Source: Siphonodentalium dalli
Taxonomy: Eukaryota > Mollusca > Scaphopoda > Gadilida > Siphonodentaliidae
Direction of reading: 5' to 3'
Length of the DNA: 64,000 bases
Assembly (NCBI GenBank): GCA_032622095.1
Contig: CP136066.1
Coordinates: 7,401,784-7,465,783 of the forward strand
In this document: piece by piece, positions 50,892 to 59,862 of the stretch
Numbering within the stretch: the first letter of the stretch is position 1
Layout of the letters: the number at the start of each line of letters is the position of its first letter
The notes under the pieces: model-generated
Seen by the model: only the letters and a program-made list of their open reading frames with translations
Database searches by the model: none
Told to the model about the DNA's origin: nothing
Translations under genes and position numbers: made by a program

Positions 50892-51100
50892 TTGCTGATT
50901 TCCAGCAGATGGCCTGGTGCTGCATCGAACAATCCTCTGTCTCCCACTGTCCCCCGTATATCGTTTTCACACATTCACCGCTTCCCAGTGATGGGGCCCA
51001 ATATGTCCACGTAGCTGGTGTCCCACTCTCCAGCTGCCATGCGTTGGCTCCGTTCAATTTGTGAACTCCGATCCAGATATGGGTGTTGTTTTCGATTTCG
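50892..51100 (-). CDS. C-type lectin domain, second exon
   Basis: This is a minus-strand exon bounded by an acceptor (CTACTTTTGTACAG) and a donor (GTATGT). It completes the C-type lectin-like domain begun at 52594: HIWIGVHKL (the WIGL motif), W-Q-L-E-S-G-T-P-A-T-W-T-Y-W, then GECVKTIYGGQWETEDC and QAICWK, with the three C-terminal cysteines in the expected places. The usual calcium/sugar motif EPN or QPD is not visible (the region reads WAPSLGSGECV), and the WND position reads WET, so calcium-dependent sugar binding is doubtful. It enters with one base (matching the two-base overhang of the upstream exon) and leaves in phase 1. Without splicing the frame stops a few codons later, supporting an exon. 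Confidence 0.85.
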
Positions 51101-52407
51101 CTGTACAAAAGTAGATATGGCGTGAACATCAATTCATAATAATTCTGGTAACATGAAAATGCGAATGTTAAAATTTGAGAAATTTAAATTATAATTGCCA
51201 CTCATTCAAGATCATACGACAGAAAATGCCAAGTAAAGGAACCGCGAACGCCTATAACTCCCATCTAGAGGTATCCCAAACACAACAAGGAGCCTTATAA
51301 TAATATAATATATTTTCAACTATTTTCGACGGGTATATAAATGTTCTTCGTTATACTTTCTGGTCTCCGGTCATGAACACACTCTCATATCTATATTATC
51401 ATGGATTGGTCAAGCTGCCCTTTCACTGGAAGCGCGTGGTTACACTTTGTTGAACTAACACTGTATTGTTTACTCCCACCCTACCTCACATATATGCATG
51501 CACATTGGGCCACCGACCCATATATAGGTAGTGCACAAAGGGGTCGCAGGCCGCTACAATTAATGAGACTGCAGGCCCTTCCGCCGCTTAATAAAGGAAG
51601 CATGTTTGAGATCAAAATATGCGCGAAGCGCACAGATGGTCTACATATCACATGTCCCTATATGGATCTAGGACACAAATGGGCCGCATAGTCTGTTTTG
51701 TACATGGCAGTATTGTTGTGCGGTTCTGACTCTAGTTACGAAAACAAAACAAAATCTAAAGGCAGATTCCCAGTATACACTCAGGCACTTGGCATGTGTA
51801 AAATAGTCACACCATTGTAAACTTAATGATCAGGTCTGGAAATTCCCAAATATAGCTGCAATAGACATATGTAACTATTGTAGCTACCTATGGCCCTTGG
51901 TGATGGATGAATCTGGTTGAAGAGAGATAACCCAATCCAACAAACAATCATTTAAATATACAGGAACATGATTTGATTTAACTCTTAGTAAATTAATATT
52001 GTTTGCCATGCTCATGTATAATTTTAAAAAAATATTTCAATATTGTTACTTTTTCCCTAACAACTGTACCTAAATAGAAGAAGAACAGATGGATGGATCT
52101 GAGTCCCATATCACATTGCATAACCAATTTCTAAACAGATGCATGTGCTTTTCTATGCTTCTCTGATATTCCGCAAGCTGGTGCAACCGAAATGTCATCA
52201 GTAGTGATTTCATAAGTTGTGATAACATAATACCCATCAACCGTAGTTGCAACTCGCGATTATGCAAGCAATGCAAATTGGTAAAATATTGTTTTACGAT
52301 AGTCAAATGTAGCTACACAGGCTACATATAGTTATTCTAGCTATAATTGGAAATTGCCAGAACTGATTCTGGAACATGACATTGCCACGTATTCCCAATA
52401 TACTCAC
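51101..52407 (-). other. Intron between the two lectin exons
   Basis: Delimited by GTGAGT (minus strand, from 52407) and TTTTGTACAG (to 51101). No array, hairpin or gene inside; small frames at 51401-51691 and 52070-52306 show no domain. Confidence 0.75.
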
Positions 52408-52594
52408 GGCATGAGTGGGATGACCAGATCAATCGTCTTCCTGTCCAAAGTGTCCGCTACGTCCATTATTGTCGTGTCCATTGCACTACATTGTTCCCTT
52501 GTAGCCTCATAGCTGTTTGCCGATGTAAGTCCTTTCAGGCACATCAACTTATTTTGGTAAAACACCCACGGAGGTGAGGACAATGGACACTGCG
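52408..52594 (-). CDS. C-type lectin domain, first exon
   Basis: This is a minus-strand exon after a strong acceptor (TATGTTTTGTTTGCAG) and before GTGAGT. It starts in phase 1 and ends with two bases of a codon, which the exon at 51100 completes. The product, about 62 residues, is the N-terminal half of a C-type lectin-like domain: QCPLSSPPWVFYQNKLMC with the extra N-terminal cysteine pair of the long form, then ANSYEATREQCSAMD, the helix with the first canonical cysteine. The joined domain is about 132 residues, normal for the family, and is flanked by phase-1 introns on both sides, as in shuffled extracellular modules. No signal-peptide exon was found upstream, so the gene is incomplete here. 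Confidence 0.85.
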
Positions 52595-52604
52595 CTGCAA
52601 ACAA

Positions 52605-53735
52605 AACATAGACACCAGGGTGCACATGAAATATTACGTTAACAATACTGAAACAAAACATATGCCCTGTCCAATTTGACACCAAAGAGCCCCCATACGT
52701 ACGTTAAAGATAACTTGTCGGATTTGACAGCAATACGCCCCCATCTGTACGTTAATTCTGTACGTTAAGGATGACATGTCAAATTTGACACCAACAAGCC
52801 CCCACATGTACGTTAAAAATTATATGTCGGATTTGACTCCAATAAGCCCCCATATGTACGTTATATATGACATGTCGAATTGACACCAACAATCCCCACA
52901 TACGTACGTTAAAGATAACATGCCGGATTTGACACCAACACGCCCCCATCTGTGCGTTAAGGGTGACATGTCGAATTTGACACCAACAAGCCCCCACATG
53001 TACGTTAAAAATTACATGTCGGATTTGACTCCAATAAGCCCCCATACGTACGTTAAATATGACATGTCGAATTGACACCATTAAGCTTCCATATGTACGT
53101 TAAAATTACATGTTGGATTTGACTCCAACAAGCCCCCATATGTACGTTAAAGATTACATGTCGGATTTCACACCAATGAGCCCCCATATGTACGTTAGAA
53201 ATTACATGTCGGATTTGATTCCAACAAGCCTCCATATGTACGTTAAAGATTACGTGTCGGATTTGACACCAATAAGCCCCCATATGTACGTTAAAAATTA
53301 CATGTCGGATTTGACTCCAATAAGCCCCCATATGTACGTTAAATATGACATGTCGAATTGACACCAACAAGCCCCCATACGTACGTTACAGATGACATGT
53401 CGGATTTGACACCAACAAGCCCCACCGTACGCTAAAGATGACATATCGGATTTGACACAAACGTGCCCCCATCTGTACGTTAAAGATGACATGTCGGGTT
53501 TGACACTAACAAACACCCACATGTACGTTACAGATGGCATGTCGGGTTTGACACCAACACGTTCCAATATGTACGTTAACGATAACAAGTCGGATTTGAC
53601 ACCAACAAGCCCTCATCCGTGTGTTAAAGATGGCATGTCGGAGTTGACATCAACAAGCCCCGATATGTACGTTTATGTTGCAATGTCGGATTTGACACCA
53701 ACTAGCCCCGATATGTACATATACTTGATATTAAA
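52605..53735. repeat. 48-bp minisatellite (about 21 copies)
   Basis: The unit is CATATGTACGTTAAARATTA plus CATGTCGGATTTGACACCAA plus YAAGCCCC. Because 48 is a multiple of three, frames stay open on both strands; the minus strand repeats the 16-mer IRHVIFNVHMGAYWSQ. The frames begin and end within the array. Units become degenerate at the left end: a weak unit (minus frame NVIFHVHPGVYV) extends to about ten bases from the acceptor of the lectin exon at 52594. Confidence 0.9.
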
Positions 53736-54033
53736 GCCCCATGGCAGTTTGCGCTCCAAAATACACCTACAAATGTTCGCTTTTGAGTTTTTCACTATGG
53801 AGATAGGTTGATAAATTCTTGAACTACCTTTCCACGATCATTTTATGTCCCAGATAGACGCACTGAATATTAAGTCATACAACATTCCAGTTTGAACACG
53901 ATGTTTGGGTCCCAAACAAAAATAACCATTTGTACGGCATGGAACAGAAAAAAGCGTTCCGAATTAGTCTATTATTCCTGATATGGTTGAACGTGAGAGT
54001 GTTTGTGTAACTTCTTTGCGAAACATTGACAAC
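53736..54033. other. Non-coding DNA, nothing recognised
   Basis: Short spacer between the 48-bp array and the palindrome; only small frames. Confidence 0.4.
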
Positions 54034-54143
54034 AACTGGAAAAATTATGTGACTATGCATTCAGATATTTGTCAGTGCATATGAAGCCGGCTTCATATGC
54101 ACTGACAAATATCTGAATGCATAGTCACATAATTTTTCCAGTT
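54034..54143. repeat. Perfect 110-bp palindrome without a spacer
   Basis: Bases 54034-54088 (beginning AACTGGAAAAATTATGTGAC) are the exact complement of 54089-54143, with the centre at GAAGCC/GGCTTC. No mismatch and no loop. The sequences flanking it are unrelated and show no target duplication. Confidence 0.95.
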
Positions 54144-54809
54144 TTTACGTAATCCCAATATTATGTCATTTTGCGCATTTATAAAACATATAAATAAGAT
54201 ATATTGTACTTATTTTCGCACGAACAGGCTGAAATATTTAAGTCCAATATTTGGTCGATGATATGTTGAACAGTAATAAGCTAAACACTGATTTCTAAAT
54301 AGCTGTCAATGTTGGCTAGTGTTTGGTATATATAGGATCTCACATGCGGTTTACCGAGGCTCAAATATAATTTAGTGGACGAGGTTGATATATTACGGAT
54401 AAAATAGAACGAGTTTGAGATACCTTTTATCACATGATCCAATAAACGCGAAGCAACGCGAAATATTCATCGAAAACAACAATCTTAAACTTCAGCAATC
54501 GCAAGTCACTTAAATAATGGCGTGACGTCATCCCACGCTCTAATATTACGCGTGTGTAATGGCCTAAATCACATGGGAATTCTTCTCAAGTTGTGAAGTT
54601 GGCAATTTTATTTTTGTCTCGTTGGTCCACTGCCGCTTCCGCAATTTAACAATCTCCAGACAGTTACTAACCGGAATGTCAATTTAACAAACAAACGTAC
54701 ACGCCACCAGAATTTGGCTCATCGCTATAGAAAATATAGAAAACAAATACAATATGACCCACGCGGTTGTGGTTGATATTAGTATCGACGAACTCTCTCG
54801 TTAGTGTTT
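54144..54809. other. Non-coding DNA, nothing recognised
   Basis: AT-rich with no frames above noise. Contains CGTGACGTCATC at about 54521, a CRE-like word that occurs by chance often enough not to be called. Confidence 0.4.
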
Positions 54810-54966
54810 TTAAGAAATAGCTATTATTTTGATTAAGGTTGTGCAGTTGTAACAGAAAAGATTGAAGATAAATTCCATAACGCGCTTACCGCAGTTATAG
54901 AAGATTTATCTTTTAACTTTTCAGTTATAAGTCATATCCTTAATCGAAACAAGAGTTATTTCGTAT
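54810..54966. mobile_element. Imperfect fold-back element
   Basis: AAGAAATAGCTATTATTTTG plus ATTAAGGTTGTG at the left faces CATATCCTTAATCG plus AAACAAGAGTTATTTCG at the right. An inner pair (AAAAGATTGAAGATAAATTC / AGATTTATCTTTTAACTTTT) also matches. Confidence 0.55.
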
Positions 54967-55509
54967 AACTTAATCCTTCATTTCACAAGAGTTCTACCAA
55001 AAGTGGAAGATGGAAGTATCGAACAGTTGTCGCATTTTAGGCACGCGGTATAGGCGTGGTCACTCGGCGGTGCTGCCAGTTCTGTAGCGGGAAAATAATC
55101 ATGAAATTTAGGTTATCGAGACATAACCTAAATGACAAAGTGTGTGGCAGCCAATTGTTTTACAGTATTCGGTGGATTGACAGCTTATGATTAAATTATA
55201 TTGCGTTAATATTGAAGATTTTACAAAAACTCAGAAATGGTGCATTATAATGAAAACAGTACACATCCTAATACCTCTTGGTTTTATCACTAAAAGTGGC
55301 CACCAAGGCCTGAAACGGCGAGAAATTAACGTTTTCCGAGAAATAATTGACTCAATCGACCCAATTAACTAAAAACGATCCATAGAGCGCATGACTAACA
55401 AACAGGGACACCGATGCTATAAGTATAATACTTTTAATGTGAGACTCACATCTTTATTGAGTTTTAAGACGGCTGGTCAGTCAGCCTGTTCTCCCGACAA
55501 TTAGCTCGC
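54967..55509. other. Non-coding DNA, nothing recognised
   Basis: One 61-codon frame (55187-55372) without any recognisable feature. Confidence 0.4.
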
Positions 55510-55935
55510 TATAGGTTTAAACTCTGATTCTTTTAAGGTTCACAGAATACCGACAATCAACACGATGTAGGCTTATACTGTGATTCATTTAGGGTTCACA
55601 GAATACCGACAATCAGCATGGTATAAGTTTAAACTCTGATTCGTTTAAGGTTCACAGAATACCGACAATCAACACGGTATAAGTTTAAACTCTGATTCGT
55701 TTAAGGTTCACAGAATACCGACAATCAACACGGTATAGGTTTAAACTCTGATTCGTTTAAGGTTCACAGAATACCGACAATCAACACGGTATAGGTTTAA
55801 ACTCTGATTCGTTTAAGGTTCACAGAATACCGACAATCAGCACGGTATAGGTTTAAACTCTGATTCGTTTAAGGTTCACAGAATACCGACAATCAACACG
55901 GTATAGGTTTATAATGTGATTTGCTTTAGGTTCAC
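55510..55935. repeat. 56-bp tandem array (about 7.5 copies)
   Basis: The unit is GGTTTAAACTCTGATTCGTT, TAAGGTTCACAGAATACCGA, CAATCAACACGGTATA. The central copies are almost identical; the first and last are diverged. Confidence 0.95.
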
Positions 55936-56380
55936 ATAATAGAATCGCCTCAGTTTGAGTCCACAATGAATTAAAAGTGAGAGTGGTTTAGTGCAAGTAT
56001 CTAATCATAATGCCCTATTCAATGCATATTCCATTGTTCGTTCCATTACCAAGGACAATATGGTCCGAGCGAATGTCACACATGACGAAGATTCGAATGG
56101 TGTGTCCTCAAATGATACGATACAATTTAAATCTATGCTATTTTGATGCATACAAGCGCGACACCGATGCTTTATTACTCAAGTGTTCGCTATCAATGGT
56201 GCTTACCTAGTTACGGGGATACACGCTTAACCTACATCACGCTACATTAATTTACACATCAGTGTACTTCAAATTGAGACAGTGGATCTACGAAACTTAT
56301 ATTTTGATCAGGAACCACCAACATGGTAGCAAATTAGCAGGACAACTTAAACATGGGTGATGACCTGGGTTCACGCTGCC
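55936..56380. other. Non-coding DNA, nothing recognised
   Basis: A 66-codon frame at 56010-56210 shows no domain; nothing else. Confidence 0.4.
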
Positions 56381-56646
56381 ATAGGCCAAATTGCATATAT
56401 AAGAGAATGCATTGGCCTAACAAATGTTCTTACATTCTTTAACAATTGTTATCATTTATTTTGTGTGTTTTCTTATATTCTTTATCAATTTATATCATTT
56501 GTTCTTACATTTTTTTTTATCAATTTATATCATTTTATCTTACATTCTTTAACAATTGTTTATCATTCTTTCAAATTTTGTTTATAAAAAATAATATAAA
56601 TTTTTGAGGCCATGCATTCTCTTATATACGCGGCCGACCTTTGGTA
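56381..56646. mobile_element. Hairpin-ended MITE, copy with half-hairpin ends
   Basis: The left end reads GCATATATAAGAGAATGCAT plus TGGCCTAACAA, and the right end GAGGCCATGCATTCTCTTATATACGCGG-type sequence, its inverted partner. These are the inner halves of the terminal palindromes of the family at 13881-14266; the outer halves are lost. The interior is T-rich with TTCTTACATTCTTTAACAAT repeats, matching the interior tracts next to the hairpins in the other copies. Confidence 0.7.
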
Positions 56647-57300
56647 TATGTACCAAGGCCAATTTGCCGTTTACCACTTATATTGAAATGACAAGGGCTT
56701 GCAGTAGCCATCATTCATATCATACAGGCTTAGCAGAAATCCAGAGTTATTAGTATAGAGAGATACGACGCTAAACCGGTAATTACCTCCACCGATGCCT
56801 GCGAGGACCGAATCACTGGGTCTCTAATGAAATTGCATTGGAACACTCTACCTACATTATTAAAACGATGGTTAAGTTTCAATTAACAGCAGGAATGACA
56901 TCATTTCACTTTTATAAGATTGAGGAAACATAGCACTGTGTTCTTATCAGTTCAGATAATTAAAAATGTGTGTGGCTCTGGTGAATAATGCCGATAAGAT
57001 AAGACTTATGACCGGAATTGGTGGAAAATATGTGTGGGTTGTAAGCAAGCATATCAACTATGGTGGCATATATATTACTTCCGAAACACAAGAAAGGTCT
57101 ACTTTATCTGTTTTTCGTATGTGATATATCTGAGAAACTATAGGGGAATAATTAAAATGCCTCCCATATAGAGGAAATCCATGGGCAGAATTGTGTGGTA
57201 AACCGCTCTCTGATAATTTTGTGTTAATTAATAGAGAAAACAACTATATTACCACAAAGTAACATTCAGAATGATATATCTGTAAATTTAATTGTGCGGA
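56647..57300. other. Non-coding DNA before LINE-C
   Basis: No gene recognised; part of the right end may be the 5' untranslated leader of LINE-C, whose true start is not marked. Confidence 0.4.
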
Positions 57301-57331
57301 AGTCGACTGAGCAAGAAACAAAGGTGACGAG

Positions 57332-59546
57332 ATGGCTGATTCTAATCATATTACGGATGAAGTAGATAATATGGGGAGTCACGATGAAGAGGATACCGGG
57401 AGTTTGGATAAAAGAGAAGAGGAAATAAGAGACTATTCGTTGGTAGTAGGGAGACTAAATGCAAGAAAAAATGAAGGAATGGCGAAAGATATTCATGCTA
57501 TTGAATCTAAAAATGGAGGTAAGTGTGTTACAATCACACTAGACACTGACAAGTTTGATAACTATGTACAAGGCATTTCTGACAAATATTGGGACCCCAT
57601 TTCACACGTGGAGAAGGGAGGCGTGATTTGGAAATGTATATACGATAGATCTGAAGTAAAACGTTTAGTTGAAGACCAACTTTCAATTCCAAGGACGAAG
57701 TCTACGAGAGTTAAAATGCATATCTTTAGAACGACCAATAAGCTAATGATTCAAGAATCAAAATTGGTGTAGAATGGTGGATAGAGCACCACTTACCAGA
57801 CATTTACGAAAGAGCGTTTGGACAGTCAGTTGGTCTAGATGTTAAAACCTTATACAATGAAATGCTGTCACAGACATGTGTCAAAGAAGTGGTACCAGTA
57901 TCAAGTACGCCATGCCCTCGACGGGATACCTATGATTCCAGAAAAATATTCTTCTCAACTCCCAAAAGGAAAGTAAATGTGCGTGTAGGGAGATCGTTGG
58001 TTCATGTACTTCCGTCAGCTGCAGCCGGTTCGAAATTTTTAGCTGCTACTACTCTGAAGATGTCGGTTGATGATTTGAGCGTATGTATCGAAGAAATGCA
58101 GTTAACACAGAAAGAAAGTGTTAATCACGTCGATCAATCAATGTATGATCTGCGGACTCAAATACAAAATATGATCAAAGTTCATGTGCAACACATAAAT
58201 TCGAAAATGGAGGAGTTGGAACGCGAAAATACTGCCCTGAAAGTGGAGACGAATAAGACACGGAAGGACTTGCATAATAGATTGGATGAAGTCAAGAAAG
58301 AGCAATTAACAATTAAAAATGAAAATAGGAAGCTTAGGAATGACCTCACACTTCTAAAGTCAACGATGAAAGATATCGAAGAATCTGAAATATCTAAACA
58401 ACAGGATAAACAACAAGAGATCTCCAAAACTGATGCTACATTTCAATGTGAATATGTCTTTCAGAACAATACAAGTTCGCAAGAAGACCGTGTTCCTGTC
58501 AGCTCAACTGACACAAATGATATTCTTGTTAGCCAAACTGACACAAATGATGATCGTGTGAGCCATATGTTCCACATACCCTCTTCTGATGTTCTGTAAG
58601 GGTTATGATCACACAACCATCCCAAATTCATGATACGTCTGAAAATTCCTGGAAACGTGCGCGAAAACTGAAAACATATCGACGAGATCATCGCAGGGAT
58701 GACACTCGGTTGCCGCTACATTTAATAGTGTGTGATTCGGTTTTAGGTGGAATCGATCCTCGGAGAATGGAAACACGGGATGAGCGGGTTACAACAGTCG
58801 TCACGCCTGGTCAGCGCATTGATGAGTTAAATGAATAGCTGTCAGGTGATTTACCTTTTGAAAATGTCGGTAAAATAACTGATCACGTCGGAGTGAATTC
58901 CTGCAGAAATGGGATTGTGACAACGGACGAAGACTTGCGTGTACTAGCAACAACACTGGGCGAACGTTTTAGTGCGGCGGAGATAAGAATCTCTTCAATA
59001 TTACCAACGCTTCACTCAGAGCATGTGCATAGTTTGATCTATGATACCAATTGCAACTACATGAAAATGTGCCGTGATAATGGTTTCATTTATATTAAGA
59101 ATGAGCATGGATTCATGTCACAGAGGGAAGGTAGAGTGGATGCTGCATTGTACAGAGACAACTGGCATCCGAACAAGACAGGTGCGAGTGTTCTGGCAAA
59201 AAGAATCAAATATGCTCGGGATGACTTTTTACAAACGGTGGACAAACACGATGCAGTGAAGGATGGTTCATTCTTCGAAAGGGAAACTGAACACCGGGAC
59301 AGACGATATAAGAGGCAAGAAAGTAGGTACCAGCGGGAAAATTCTTATCCATCTGGCGTCGAACGGGTTAACAATAACTCGGGGAATAACAGTGATGTTT
59401 ATTCCAATGGTGACCACATATATCATAAATTGTCCAATGAGAACAGAAACCATTCCGCAATTCGGGGAAATGATGAGCTTTCTTTTTGTCGGCATCAGCT
59501 AACAGAAATTTTGCGTTATATAAATACAAGGTACATGCGCAATTGA
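57332..59546 (+). pseudogene. LINE-C ORF1 (N-terminal gag-like part, coiled coil, SGNH esterase), broken
   Basis: The ORF1 protein binds element RNA, and the esterase may act on lipids or membranes. The first part (57332-57772) contains VKMHIFRTTNKLMIQES, a motif typical of invertebrate LINE ORF1s. A one-base loss in the A-run at about 57757 moves the frame, which continues (IGVEWWIEHHLPDIYERAFG) through 57862-58599. Residues from 58060 to 58420 form a strongly charged coiled coil. A second -1 shift near 58595 leads to the esterase. Block I is LIVCDSVLGGI (catalytic Ser in C-D-S rather than G-D-S) and the Gly/Asn block is HVGVNSC. Block V is DNWHPNKTG with the Asp-His pair. A TAG at 58836 interrupts this domain. 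The tail after 59260 is charged and Asn-rich. Total about 737 codons. Confidence 0.85.
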
Positions 59547-59862
59547 AGTCTTGCTTCGATAATCATTAATGCACTTGTTGTCAAAGTTTGTTTCTGGAAA
59601 TCTGTATAGTATATAATTATATATATATGTATTTTTATTCCAATTGCTAATATTGTATAGCAAATATCAGAAATTGTATTTATGTTAAGTTAACCAATAT
59701 GACATACTATATTTGACTGTATGACATATTTTTTTTCGAAAACAAAATCCTTAAGATCTGTTAGACACGTGAACTACTAGTATACATGCCTTTCAGCTTT
59801 GTTTCTTGCTCCTGGACGTCGACTGTCCGCCAATGAACTAATTATAACTTATTGATTTTATA

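Noticed and set aside
51401-51691. 96-codon plus-strand frame in the lectin intron
   Set aside because: No domain, opposite strand to the gene, and no supporting splice sites.
52779-53588. Repetitive frames with a 16-residue motif on both strands
   Set aside because: By-product of a 48-bp unit; open on both strands and confined to the array.
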